Notes: a model not told the origin generated them from the sequence alone. Shown: positions 51,090 through 59,840, counted from the first letter of the stretch. The stretch is DNA of 64,000 nt from Streptomyces tirandamycinicus (GCF_003097515.1 NZ_CP029188.1:6058531-6122530); one strand, 5' to 3'. Numbers and translations: made by a program.

Positions 51090-51471
51090 GACGCATTCCT
51101 TCTCTGTGAGTTGGGAGTGGACTCTCGCCAGGGAGGAGGGCGGGGGAGCGCGGTGCGTTGCCTGGGGGCGGGCGGGAGCATCCGGGTGGCGGGAGGTCGC
51201 GACCGGAGGAGGAGGCGGCGTCAGACTCGGGGATGACCGGGGTGTGCGGGCCAAGGCGCGGGCGGGCGTCCGGTGCCGTCCCCGCGGGGGAACGCGCGGC
51301 CGGGCGCCTGGTGCCGGTCTCCGCGCCGTACAGCGCCCGATCGTCGGACCGCCGGGCGCCCGCCGGTCCGTGCGCCCGATCGTCGGACCGCTGGGCAGCC
51401 GCTGGTCCGCGCGCACGATCGTTCATGGGCCCGATCGCCTGGTCGTCCGGCGCCATCCGGGACAGATTTTT
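51090..51471. other. Divergent intergenic region with a 39-bp tandem duplication
   Basis: About 380 bases between the deiminase and the dehydrogenase operon. Two 39-bp copies lie head to tail at 51333-51371 and 51372-51410 (35 of 39 identical). Each contains CGATCG and a GGACC...GGTCC inverted repeat. A third, partial copy follows to about 51438. No gene is visible. Confidence 0.6.
51333..51410. repeat. Two-copy 39-bp tandem repeat
   Basis: The copies differ at only four positions, all within the GGACC...GGTCC stem-loop. The first copy reads GCGCCCGATCGTCGGACCGC at its left end, and the second begins identically. Confidence 0.85.
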
Positions 51472-51491
51472 TAGGTCGCATGACCTATAGT
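51472..51491 (+). promoter_or_regulatory. TetR-type operator within a leaderless promoter
   Basis: TAGGTC (51472-51477) GCAT GACCTA (51482-51487) is a 16-bp palindrome. The -10 box TATAGT (51486-51491) overlaps its right end, and the ATG follows 7 bases later. A repressor bound here would cover the promoter. The TetR gene is the second gene of the operon, so self-control is likely. Confidence 0.65.
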
Positions 51492-51498
51492 GGCTCGC

Positions 51499-52647
51499 AT
51501 GATCACTCAGTCGATGGACGAACTGCGCCTGGACCCGTCCGGCCCCGTACTGGTCACCGGTGGGTACGGCACCGTGGGAGCCGAGATCTCCCGGATGGTC
51601 GCCGTGGACGCCCCGGTCCTGCTCACCGGGCGCTCCCCCGAGCGGGGCCGGGCACTGGCGGACGCCGTCGAGGGCGAGGTGCGCGCCTGGGACCTGGCGG
51701 ACCCGGCCGCCTTCCGGGCGGACGTACGGGCCGTCATCAGCTCCGTCAACGACCCCGACGACCGAGTGCTGCGCGCCGCGGTGTCCGCGGGCGTCCCCTA
51801 CGTCGACATCACCCGGTGGACCAGCAGGCTGCAGCGGGCCGCCGCCCTCGCCGCCCTGCTGCGCCCTGACTCACCCGTGCTGTTCTCCTCGGCCTGGATG
51901 GGCGGCGTCAGCAGCCTGGTGGCGGCGGCGCTGGCGGCGGACCTGGGCGGCGCCGAGCGGGTCGAGATCGCCGTGCGCTGGGACACGGCCGACCGCGCCG
52001 GCGCGGACTCCGTCGAGTTCATGGACCGGCTGGGCGTGGACTTCGAGGTGGTCGACGACGGCGCGCGGCGGCTCGCCTCGCCGCTGACCGAAGCGCGGAC
52101 CGTGGGCATCGGCGGTACCCCGGTACGGGTCGCGCGCATCGACACCCCGGAGCAGTTCACCCTCCCCCTGACCCTCGGCACCACCACGGCGGCCACCCGC
52201 ATCGGGTTCAGCTCGCCGGGCACCACCCGGGCACTTCTGGCGCTGCGGGGCACCGGGTTCTTCCGCTGGGCCGCCGGGGAACGCTGGACCCCGCTGCGGC
52301 GTGCCCTCCTCCACTCACCCGGCGGGGGCGGCACGGCCCGGCTGCGCGTCGACGTCTCCCACGCGGGGCGCGTCCGCACCGCGACCGTCACCGACCCGCG
52401 CGGACAGCACCATCTGACCGCGGTCGGGGCGGTACTGGGCCTGCGCCGCGTCCTCGGTACCGACGGCTCACCCGCCCCCCGGGGCCCGGTCTTCCCCGAG
52501 CAGCACCCCGCTCCCGCCCGAGCGGTCGAGGCGCTCGCCGCCTTCGGCGTCGACCTCGACCTCGTCCTCGACCGGGAGGCCGACCGGGACGCCGGCGGGG
52601 GCACCGGCGGGGGCACCGACCGGACTCAGGGCGGGGCCGCCGCGTGA
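51499..52647 (+). CDS. Saccharopine dehydrogenase-like NAD(P)-binding protein
   Basis: 382 residues. Rossmann start VLVTGGYGTVGAEISRMVA near residue 17, then PVLLTGRSPERGRALADAV and the block YVDITRWTSRLQRAA near 98. The arrangement matches proteins annotated as saccharopine dehydrogenase NADP-binding domain; real saccharopine dehydrogenase activity is unlikely because the C-terminal half differs. Likely reduces or carboxyl-modifies a small molecule. ATG 51499 is chosen; a GTG nine bases upstream would lie within the -10 region. Transcription appears leaderless. The TetR gene overlaps its stop. Confidence 0.8.
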   Translation: MITQSMDELRLDPSGPVLVTGGYGTVGAEISRMVAVDAPVLLTGRSPERGRALADAVEGEVRAWDLADPAAFRADVRAVISSVNDPDDRVLRAAVSAGVPYVDITRWTSRLQRAAALAALLRPDSPVLFSSAWMGGVSSLVAAALAADLGGAERVEIAVRWDTADRAGADSVEFMDRLGVDFEVVDDGARRLASPLTEARTVGIGGTPVRVARIDTPEQFTLPLTLGTTTAATRIGFSSPGTTRALLALRGTGFFRWAAGERWTPLRRALLHSPGGGGTARLRVDVSHAGRVRTATVTDPRGQHHLTAVGAVLGLRRVLGTDGSPAPRGPVFPEQHPAPARAVEALAAFGVDLDLVLDREADRDAGGGTGGGTDRTQGGAAA

Positions 52648-53240
52648 CCGCCGGCCCCACGCCCAAGGGCAGGCAGCGGCGCACGGCACTGCTGGACGCC
52701 GCCGAGCGCATCCTCACCTCGTCCGGTGGCTCCGAACTCACGCTGCGCGCGGTCGCCGACGCGGCCGGCGTGCGGCTGGGCCACCTCCAGTACTACTTCC
52801 CGTCCCGCTCCGCGCTGCTGGCCGCGCTCCTCGACCGCGTCCTCACCTCCTCACTCGACCGGGTCGCCCGCCTCACCGGCCGCCCGGACGGCGACAGCGC
52901 CGGCGCCCTGCTCGACGGCGTCCTCTCCGACCACGACGACCCGGATCTCGTCCGGCTGTTCACGGAGGTCTGGGCGATGGCCGCACACGACCCGGAGGCC
53001 GCCGCGGCCGTCCGCGCGTTCTACGACCGGTACGCCGCCCATGTGGCCGGCTTCCTCCGCGGCCATGAGCCCGGTACGTCCGCGGCCGCTGCCCGGCAAC
53101 GGGCCGAGGTCTTCGTGATGCTCATGGAGGGAGCCGCACTGTTCCGCTCCGGCGTCGCCGGACGGCGCAGCGCGGAGACGGACGCCCACCTGCGCCGCGT
53201 CCTCCTGGGCCTCCTGGAGGGAGGAGGGGACGGGGACTGA
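52644..53240 (+). CDS. TetR-family transcriptional regulator
   Basis: 198 residues. N-terminal HTH: ALLDAAERILTSSGGSELTLRAVADAAGVRLGHLQYYFPSRSALLAAL at residues 15-62, classical TetR with YYF. C-terminal ligand domain is helical (LLDGVLSDHDDPDLVRLF...). GTG 52644 overlaps the stop of the preceding gene (GTGA). The promoter palindrome at 51472 is the probable target, giving an autoregulated two-gene operon. Ligand unknown. Confidence 0.92.
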   Translation: MTAGPTPKGRQRRTALLDAAERILTSSGGSELTLRAVADAAGVRLGHLQYYFPSRSALLAALLDRVLTSSLDRVARLTGRPDGDSAGALLDGVLSDHDDPDLVRLFTEVWAMAAHDPEAAAAVRAFYDRYAAHVAGFLRGHEPGTSAAAARQRAEVFVMLMEGAALFRSGVAGRRSAETDAHLRRVLLGLLEGGGDGD

Positions 53241-53416
53241 GACACGGCCCACCTGGCAGGCCCCCACCCGGCCGGTGCCGCCCCGATCGGCGCCCGCCCC
53301 CGGACGGACGGACGCTGGGGACGGGGACGGACGCGACGGACCCGGACGGACGCTGGGGTGCCGACGGCGTGCACCGGAAGCCGGCTCGGGGTGGGCGTGC
53401 CGGCCGGCCGGGGGCT

Positions 53417-54319
53417 TCAACCCGCCGATCCGTGACCGGTGTTGCCGGTGCGCGCACCGGCCGGGGCGGGTGCGGTCCAGCTGCCGAGGAGGCGCAGCGC
53501 GGCTTCCGCGCGGGCGTCGGGAGCGGTGAAGACGACCAGGGACCGCTGCTCGTCTCCGGGCAGTGTGAGCGTCTCGTACGTGAGGGGGAAGGTGCCGACC
53601 ACCGGGTGCCGGAAGCTCTTGGTGCCGTACGACTTCTCCCGCACCTCCCGCATCGCCCAGAGGGAACGGAACTCCGCGCTGTGGCGGGACAGTTCGGCCA
53701 CCAGCCGGGCGAGGGGCAGGTCACCGGGACGCCGTCCGCCGGAGAAGCGCAGGAAGCCGACGGTCTGGCGGGCCACGTCCTCCCACTGCGGATAGAGCTC
53801 CCGCGCGGCGGGGTCGGCGAAGACGTGACGCGCGAGGTTGAGCCGCCCACCGGAAGCCGGGCCCGGAGCGCCGACGAGCGCGCGGGCCAGGTCGTTGGCG
53901 TCGAGGACGTCCATCGCCGGGCTCAGTACGTACGCCGGGACCGCGCCCACCGCGGTCACCAGACGCCGCAGCCCGTCCCGTACGGGCTCGTCCGCCACCG
54001 GCTCTCCGGTGCCGGCCGCGGCCCCGGCCGAGCTCCGGGCCCGGGTCCGGCGCACCAGGTCGTACAGGTGCGCGCGCTCGGTGGCATCCAGCCGGAGCAC
54101 CCGCGCCAGTGCGTCGAGCACGGCGCCGGAGGGGTGCAGGGCACGCCCCTGCTCCAGACGCGTGTAGTAGACCACGCTGACGCCCGCGAGTTCGGCGACC
54201 TCCTCCCTCCGCAGCCCCGGGACCCGGCGCCGGCCGTGGCCGGTGAGCCCGACGGCCGCCGGAGCCACCCGGGCACGCCGTGACATCAGGAAGTCGCCGA
54301 AGGCGTTGTCCGCGTCCAT
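53417..54319 (-). CDS. XRE-family regulator with MmyB-like ligand domain
   Basis: 300 residues. HTH at about residues 8-75: FLMSRRARVAPAAVGL then RVPGLRREEVAELAGVSVVYYTRLEQGRALHPSGAVLDALARVLRLD. A MmyB-like PAS-type ligand domain follows, with VPAYVLSPAMDVLDANDLARAL near 125, FLRFSGGRRPGDL near 195 and FPLTYETLTLPGD near 255. Such regulators of Streptomyces control adjacent oxidoreductases. ATG 54319 lacks a binding site, and GATACT lies seven bases upstream. The divergent NADP-oxidoreductase (54520) is the probable target. Confidence 0.9.
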   Translation of the reverse strand: MDADNAFGDFLMSRRARVAPAAVGLTGHGRRRVPGLRREEVAELAGVSVVYYTRLEQGRALHPSGAVLDALARVLRLDATERAHLYDLVRRTRARSSAGAAAGTGEPVADEPVRDGLRRLVTAVGAVPAYVLSPAMDVLDANDLARALVGAPGPASGGRLNLARHVFADPAARELYPQWEDVARQTVGFLRFSGGRRPGDLPLARLVAELSRHSAEFRSLWAMREVREKSYGTKSFRHPVVGTFPLTYETLTLPGDEQRSLVVFTAPDARAEAALRLLGSWTAPAPAGARTGNTGHGSAG

Positions 54320-54333
54320 GTACGCCAGTATCC

Positions 54334-54350
54334 GCCGGCAGGCTGCCGGC
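54334..54350. promoter_or_regulatory. Operator-like palindrome in the divergent promoter
   Basis: GCCGGCA (54334-54340) and TGCCGGC (54344-54350) are separated by GGC. The 17-base palindrome lies 15 bases before the XRE start, over its presumed promoter, and upstream of the divergent oxidoreductase. Likely site of the XRE protein. Confidence 0.5.
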
Positions 54351-54519
54351 AACCTGACCCTGCCAGTACCCCCCGGCCTCGATCTGCCCGGTACTCGCGG
54401 GGTGGTGGCTGTGTCCGCCGGAGGTCCCGCAGGGTGGACCCGACGCGACAGGACGAACGCGACAGGACGAACGTGACGGGCCCGCACGACCGGGACCCGC
54501 GGTGACAGGAGTGGATTCG

Positions 54520-55425
54520 ATGCGCGCAGTGGTGTTCTCCCGGTACGGCGACGAGAGCGTTCTGGAGCTCGCCCGGCTACCGGAACCGGCACCCGCGGAC
54601 GGCGAGATCCTCGTGGAGGTGAAGGCCGCCGGGGTGAACCCGGTCGACTGGAAGCACCGCGAGGGGGCGGTCCGCAACGACCGCCCCTTCCCGCTGGGGC
54701 TGGGCTGGGACGTGGCGGGAGTGGTACGGGCCACGGTGCCGGGCGGCCCGGCCGTCGGCGAGCCGGTGTACGGGATGCTGCCGCTGCCGTACGGGGGCGC
54801 CTACCAGGAGCTGGCCGTGCTGCCCGCATCCGCGGTGGCGCCCAAGCCGCGGCGGCTGACCTTCGCGCAGGCCGCCGCCGTCCCGCTGGCCGCCCTGACG
54901 GCGTGGCAGGCACTGGAGGCGGCCGGGGCGGGCGCGGGGGTGCGGGTCCTGGTGCACGCGGGGGCGGGCGGCGTCGGCCACTTCGCCGTACAGTTCGCCC
55001 GGCACCTCGGGGCACATGTCACGGCCACCGCCTCCGCTCACAACCTGGACTTCCTGCGCCGGCTGGGCGTCGACGAGCCGGTCGACCGCGCGACCGCGGA
55101 CCCGTCCGCCCAGGGCCCGTTCGACATCGTCCTGGACACCGTCGGCGGCCCCGTGCAGCACGCGTCCTGGCGGCTCCTGCGGCCCGGCGGCACCCTCATC
55201 ACGCTTCCGGAACCCCTGGACGAGGCGCACCGCCTCCCCGGCGTCACGGCCCGCCGCGTCGTCGTCGCCCCCGACGGCGGAGCGCTGCGCACGATCGCCG
55301 CGCTCCTCGACTCCGGGGCCGTGCAGGTCGAGGTGCAGTCCGTGCTTTCCCTGGAGCAGGCGGCGACGGCGCACCGGATCAGCCGGGAGGGCCGGGTGCG
55401 CGGCAAGCTCGTCCTCGCCCTGTGA
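54520..55425 (+). CDS. NADP-dependent zinc-free quinone oxidoreductase (MDR family)
   Basis: 301 residues of the medium-chain dehydrogenase/quinone oxidoreductase group. N-terminal GroES-like part MRAVVFSRYGDESVLEL and VKAAGVNPVDWKHREG near 38, coenzyme domain VLVHAGAGGVGHFAVQFARHLGAHVTAT near 145, and VLDTVGGPVQHASWRLLRPGG near 205. Lacks the structural zinc cysteines. ATG 54520 has AGGAG eight bases upstream. Divergent from the XRE gene; likely induced by a quinone or electrophile sensed by that regulator. Confidence 0.92.
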   Translation: MRAVVFSRYGDESVLELARLPEPAPADGEILVEVKAAGVNPVDWKHREGAVRNDRPFPLGLGWDVAGVVRATVPGGPAVGEPVYGMLPLPYGGAYQELAVLPASAVAPKPRRLTFAQAAAVPLAALTAWQALEAAGAGAGVRVLVHAGAGGVGHFAVQFARHLGAHVTATASAHNLDFLRRLGVDEPVDRATADPSAQGPFDIVLDTVGGPVQHASWRLLRPGGTLITLPEPLDEAHRLPGVTARRVVVAPDGGALRTIAALLDSGAVQVEVQSVLSLEQAATAHRISREGRVRGKLVLAL

Positions 55426-55569
55426 CGCCCGGCCGGCGGACGCCGCGCGGGGCCGCACGGCGGGCCCGGGCCCGGCCGGCCGCGGCCTTCAGTTCCCGGA
55501 CGGGCGTGTGCCGATCCGCCGCCAGCCCCGGAGAACCGGCGCCTGGCCGAGTGCGCGGTCCGTCACCTC
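55426..55569. other. Decayed DNA before the EamA fragment
   Basis: These 144 bases hold no start or intact frame. Fragments such as FPDGRVPIRR may be the lost N-terminal end of the following transporter in a shifted frame, but the match is too weak to assign. Confidence 0.35.
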
Positions 55570-56223
55570 GTGGGCGGTGCTTTGTTCCACACCCTCATCT
55601 ACGTCGCCGGGCGTACCACCTCGGCCACCAACCTCGCACTGATCGCCGCGGCGTCCCCGGTGGGCATCGCGCTGCTCGCCCGTGCCGGAGGCGAGCGCCT
55701 CTCCCGCCCGAGGATCCTCGGCATGCTGCTCGCCCTGGTGGGCGTGGTGGCGCTGGTGGCCAAGGGCAGCCTCGCGGTGCTGCTGCACCTGGGATTCGCC
55801 GTCGGCGACCTGTGGATGGTCGCCGCGATGTGCGCCTTCGCCGGATGCTCCGCCCTGCTCAAGCGCAAGCCGAAGCAGATACCGGCGGTGGTGCTCCTGG
55901 CCGCCACGGTGCTGTTCGGCCTGGTGATGCTGGTTCCCGCGCAGGCCGTCTCGCTCGGCGTGCAGGGCGGCTTCACACCCACGGGCGGCAACCTGGCAGC
56001 CCTGGTGTACATCGGTGTGGCCTCGTCGGCACTGGCGTTCTTCGTGTGGAACAGGGCAGTCGAGACGATCGGCGCCACCCGCGCCGGGGTCGTCTCCTAC
56101 CTGCAGCCGGTGTGCGTCGCGGTACCGGCTTCGCTGAGTCTCGGAGAGAGTTCGACCCCGGCGCAGTTCGCCTGCACGGGCCTGGTCATCGCCGGAGTCG
56201 CCCTCTCCTCCGCCAGGTGCTGA
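55570..56223 (+). pseudogene. EamA/DMT transporter lacking its N-terminus
   Basis: 217 codons, compared with about 290-300 in complete members. The surviving part begins LFHTLIYVAGRTTSATNLALIAAASPVGIALLA, normally the third helix of the first EamA repeat. It continues through GERLSRPRILGMLLALVGVVALV and the full second repeat, ending LQPVCVAVPASLSLGESSTPAQF. The first helices are missing. GTG 55570 has no binding site. Residues 105-112 (KRKPKQIP) look normal. It is probably non-functional. Confidence 0.75.
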
Positions 56224-56262
56224 CCGCCGGCCTCCCCTCCCTCCGACACGGTTCCCGCCGCG

Positions 56263-56382
56263 GGGCATCTCGACGGCGCGTACGGCGTGATCGCGGCCAT
56301 GGAGGTGCTCCGTACCCTGCACGAGCACGACCACCCGATGGCGAACCACGTCGAGACCGTCGCCTGGTTTGACGAGGAGGGC
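56263..56382 (+). pseudogene. Fragment of an M20-family amidohydrolase
   Basis: A 40-codon stretch reading GHLDGAYGVIAAMEVLRTLHEHDHPMANHVETVAWFDEEG. It corresponds to the metal-binding centre of allantoate amidohydrolase / N-carbamoyl amino acid hydrolases (normally GRYDGVLGV... and ...VNWTNEEG). Both flanks are unrelated, there is no start codon in place and the frame then runs into low complexity. A relic only. Confidence 0.65.
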
Positions 56383-56520
56383 GTCACGGCGCTCCCACCG
56401 CCGTCGCCGGGGGCCGGCAGGCCCCCGCCGAGGTGGCGACGGCACCCCACGCACCCCGCCTGGACGCACGTCGCGGGGGCGGCGTCCGGTGCGACCGGGG
56501 AAGCCCGCCGCCGGGCCGCC
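56383..56520. other. Gene-free DNA before NhaA
   Basis: 138 bases after the M20 fragment with no recognisable content. They complete a roughly 1.1-kb gene graveyard from 55426. Confidence 0.5.
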
Positions 56521-57837
56521 TCACCCCTCCGCGCGGGAGCCGCCGGTGCCGGAGTCCGCACGCTGGTAGATGTCGGGGATGCCGTCGGCGTCCTCGTCGA
56601 TGTTCTCCTCCTCGTACAGGCGGCGGTAGACCGCGTTGCGGCGCTTGATCAGCACGGCGGCCAGGACCGCGGCGATCAGCGACCCGAGGAGGACGGCGGC
56701 CTTCACCTGCTCGGCCTGGGCCGGGTCGGAGAAGGCGAGCTCTCCGATGAGGAGGGCGACGGTGAAGCCTATTCCGGCCAGTACGGCCAGGGAGAAGACG
56801 TCAGCCCACTCCAGGTCGGGGTTGAGGCGGGCACGGGTGTAGCGGGCGGCGAGATAGGTGCCGGCGAATATGCCGACGGTCTTGCCGACGACGAGGCCGA
56901 TGACGACGCCGAGTGGTTCGGGCCGGGTGAAGACCTCACCGAGGGCGGCCGCGGAGACGCCCACACCGGCGGCGAACAGGGCGAACAGCGGCACCGCCAC
57001 CCCTGCCGAGACCGGGTGCAGCAGATGCGAGGTCCGTTCGGCGGGCGAGGCCTTCTCGCCCTCGTCGCGGGTGGTGCGCAGGATCAGGCCCATCGCGACG
57101 CCCGCGACGGTGGCGTGGACTCCGCCGTTGTACATCAGCGCCCAGATGGCGATGCCGAGCGGCGCGTACCACCACCAGCCCCTCACCCGCAGGCGCTGGA
57201 GGACGTAGAAGACGACCAGGCCCGCGAAGGCCCCCGCCAGAGCCGGGTAGTTGAGGTCGCTGGTGAAGAAGATCGCGATGATCAGGATGGCGCCGAGGTC
57301 GTCGACGACGGCGAGGGTCAGCAGGAAGGCGCGCAGCGCCGCAGGGAGATGGGTGCTGAGGACGGCCAGGACCGCGAGCGCGAAGGCGATGTCGGTGGCC
57401 ATCGGTACGGCCCATCCGCCCAGTCCGCCCCCGGCGGGCGCGGCGACCGCGACGTACAGCGCGGCGGGCACGACCATGCCGCACACCGCGGCGATGACCG
57501 GCAGTGCGGCGGTGGCGGGGTTGCGCAGCTCGCCGACGACGAGTTCTCGTTTGAGCTCGATCCCGGCGACGAGGAAGAAGACGGCGAGCAGGCCGTCGGC
57601 GGTCCAGTGCCCGACCGAGAGGTCGAGACCGAGGGCGGGTATGCCGAAGTGGAAGTCCCGTATCTGCTCGTAGACGCCGCTCCACGGGCTGTTCGCCCAT
57701 ATGAGTGCCACCACCGCCGCGGCCAGCAGAACGAGTCCGCCGATGGTCTCGGTGCGCAGTGCCTCGGCCACGGCGTTGCGCTCGGGCAGAGGCAGCAGGC
57801 CGAGGAAGGTGGTGCGCTGACGCGGGGCGTCTGACAT
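56521..57837 (-). CDS. nhaA: Na+/H+ antiporter NhaA
   Basis: 438 residues with 11-12 membrane helices. Exchanges Na+ for H+ across the membrane. The two essential neighbouring aspartates lie in LLTLAVVDDLGAILIIAIFF near residue 175. Other family blocks are FFLVAGIELKRELVVGELR near 85, GGWAVPMATDIAFALAVL near 140 and YNGGVHATVAGVAMGL near 245. ATG 57837 has GGAGG nine bases upstream. A 40-residue acidic C-terminal tail (YEEENIDEDADGIPDIY) is typical of the actinobacterial form. Confidence 0.96.
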   Translation of the reverse strand: MSDAPRQRTTFLGLLPLPERNAVAEALRTETIGGLVLLAAAVVALIWANSPWSGVYEQIRDFHFGIPALGLDLSVGHWTADGLLAVFFLVAGIELKRELVVGELRNPATAALPVIAAVCGMVVPAALYVAVAAPAGGGLGGWAVPMATDIAFALAVLAVLSTHLPAALRAFLLTLAVVDDLGAILIIAIFFTSDLNYPALAGAFAGLVVFYVLQRLRVRGWWWYAPLGIAIWALMYNGGVHATVAGVAMGLILRTTRDEGEKASPAERTSHLLHPVSAGVAVPLFALFAAGVGVSAAALGEVFTRPEPLGVVIGLVVGKTVGIFAGTYLAARYTRARLNPDLEWADVFSLAVLAGIGFTVALLIGELAFSDPAQAEQVKAAVLLGSLIAAVLAAVLIKRRNAVYRRLYEEENIDEDADGIPDIYQRADSGTGGSRAEG

Positions 57838-57995
57838 GGGTAAGGCCTCCGGGCCGTCGATTGGAGCGGGCACACTGCACCCTTTGACGCCGACCAGACT
57901 TCCCGGCACACCCCGCGTCATCTTGACGCGTTCCTCACACCCTAACCAGAAGGCGGGCGCCGCCACCAGACAGCACTCCACCTGCGGGAACGTGC

Positions 57996-58040
57996 GGAGG
58001 GGTCCGCATGCGCAAGGCGCGGGCGCATGCGGACCCCTCC
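57996..58040 (-). terminator. Strong 18-bp hairpin terminator
   Basis: GGAGGGGTCCGCATGCGC (57996-58013) and its exact complement (58023-58040) enclose a 9-base loop. It lies 24 bases after the stop of the alanine symporter gene on the minus strand and before the NhaA promoter. The arm has no mismatch. Confidence 0.9.
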
Positions 58041-58063
58041 CCTGAGCCGGACCGCGCGGGCGG

Positions 58064-59599
58064 TCAGACGGTGGTCTTCACCGGCTCCGGGTCCTCGTCG
58101 GCGTCGTCCGCCCCGCCGGCCTTGCGGGACCGGACGAACTCCAGGAAGGAGTCCAGTTCCCGCTTGACGACGGGGGCGAGGAGGTACAGACCGATGATGT
58201 TGATGACCGCCAGCATGAACAGGACCGCGTCGGCCATGTCGATCAGCGTCTGCAGGGTGAGCAGGGCGCCGGCGACGGCGAACAGCGTGTAGAGCACCTT
58301 GAAGGTGATCTCGCTGGCCTTGCTGCGGCCGAACAGGTACGTCCATGCCTTGAGGCAGTAGTAGCCCCACGTCAGCACCGTCGAGATGGCGAAGAGCATC
58401 ACCGCGATGGTCAGGATGTACGGGAACCAGGGCAGCACCGTGGCGAAGGCGTCGGAGGTGATGGTGACACCGCCGATGGACTCGCCGGCCCGTGCCTCGG
58501 CCCAGCTCGCCGGGTTGGCGATCACGATGGTGAGGGCCGTCATGGTGCAGATGATCACCGTGTCGATGAAGGGCTCCAGCAGGGCGACCAGGCCCTCGCT
58601 CGCGGGGTGCTTGGTCTTCACCGCGGAGTGCGCGATCGGGGCGGAGCCCAGACCGGCCTCGTTGGAGAACGCCGCGCGCTTGAAGCCGATGATCAGCGCA
58701 CCGAGGACACCACCGGCGACGCCCTCGGGGTTGAACGCGCCCTCGACGATGGTGACGAGCGCGTCGGGCACGGCCGTGACGTTCACCAGGATGACGACCA
58801 GGCAGGCGGCGATGTAGATGCCCGCCATGGCCGGCACCAGCCTGCTGGTGACGTTGGCGATGGAGCGGATGCCGCCGAGCAGCACGATGCCGACGAGCGC
58901 GGCGATGAGGATGCCGAAGAAGAGCGCGCCGGAGGAGGAGCCGACGGCACCGCCCTCGCCGCCGGTGACGGAGACCAGCTGCGCGTAGCTCTGGTTGACC
59001 TGGAAGAGGTTGCCGCCGAAGAGGCCGAAGAACAGGATCATGAAGGAGGCGAGGACGGCGAGCACCTTGCCGAGGGTCTTGCCGTTCTTGCCGAAGCGGT
59101 CGACCAGGCCCTTGGGGAGGTAGTGCATCGGCCCGCCGGAGACGGTGCCGTCGGCGTGGACCTCGCGGTACTTCACACCGAGGGTGACCTCGACGAACTT
59201 CGTGGCCATGCCGAGCAGACCGCAGAGGATCATCCAGAAGGTCGCGCCCGGACCACCGATGGAGACGGCGACGGCGACACCCGCGATGTTGCCGAGACCG
59301 ACGGTGCCGGAGACGGCCGCGGTCAGGGCCTGGAAGTGGTTGACCTCACCGGCCGACCCCTTCTCGTCGTACTTCCCGCGCACCACGTCGACGGCGAGGC
59401 GGAACTTGCGAATCTGGATCAGCCCGAACCAGGCGGAGAAGACCAGACCGGCGACGACCAGCCAGGCGACGATGAGGGGGACAGCCGTCCCGCCTACGGG
59501 GACGGAGTAGAAGACGACTTCTCCGAGCCAGCTGGCGATGGGCTCGAACAATCCGCTGACAGCCTTGTCGACGGATTCGGTCATGGACTCGAGTGACAC
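58064..59599 (-). CDS. Alanine/glycine:cation symporter (AGCS family)
   Basis: 511 residues with about 11 membrane helices. Takes up alanine or glycine with Na+. Family signatures are FQALTAAVSGTVGLGNIAGVAVAV near 88, GGPGATFWMILCGLLGMATKFVEVTLGVKYREV near 115, GGPMHYLPKG near 155 and GFKRAAFSNEAGLGSAPIAHSAV near 305. The last is the AGCS fingerprint. GTG 59599 has GAGGT seven bases upstream. A CRP-type palindrome lies 228 bases upstream at 59827. The transcript ends at the 18-bp hairpin. Confidence 0.96.
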   Translation of the reverse strand: MSLESMTESVDKAVSGLFEPIASWLGEVVFYSVPVGGTAVPLIVAWLVVAGLVFSAWFGLIQIRKFRLAVDVVRGKYDEKGSAGEVNHFQALTAAVSGTVGLGNIAGVAVAVSIGGPGATFWMILCGLLGMATKFVEVTLGVKYREVHADGTVSGGPMHYLPKGLVDRFGKNGKTLGKVLAVLASFMILFFGLFGGNLFQVNQSYAQLVSVTGGEGGAVGSSSGALFFGILIAALVGIVLLGGIRSIANVTSRLVPAMAGIYIAACLVVILVNVTAVPDALVTIVEGAFNPEGVAGGVLGALIIGFKRAAFSNEAGLGSAPIAHSAVKTKHPASEGLVALLEPFIDTVIICTMTALTIVIANPASWAEARAGESIGGVTITSDAFATVLPWFPYILTIAVMLFAISTVLTWGYYCLKAWTYLFGRSKASEITFKVLYTLFAVAGALLTLQTLIDMADAVLFMLAVINIIGLYLLAPVVKRELDSFLEFVRSRKAGGADDADEDPEPVKTTV

Positions 59600-59826
59600 A
59601 GTGGCTACCTCGTGGCGCAGGACCGGCGCATGGGAGGTGTGCGCCGGATGGTGTGCGGTCTTGGAGCGAACGCCGTTGTCCGATCGGCGACCCTGGGCGT
59701 CCGGTCCGCGGACTCGAACCCGATCGCCCTGGTCGTGCTGCGCCGGCGGACCGGCGCGCCCCGCATCACGGCACGAGGCCGACTGCGGAGTTGCGCAGTT
59801 CTAACACGTTTTTTACGACCCTCTGG

Positions 59827-59840
59827 GTGACGGGAATCAC
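59827..59840. promoter_or_regulatory. CRP-like site
   Basis: GTGACGGGAATCAC is GTGA-N6-TCAC, matching the CRP core (TGTGA-N6-TCACA), and its right half continues with A. It lies in the AT-rich region upstream of the alanine symporter. Confidence 0.45.
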
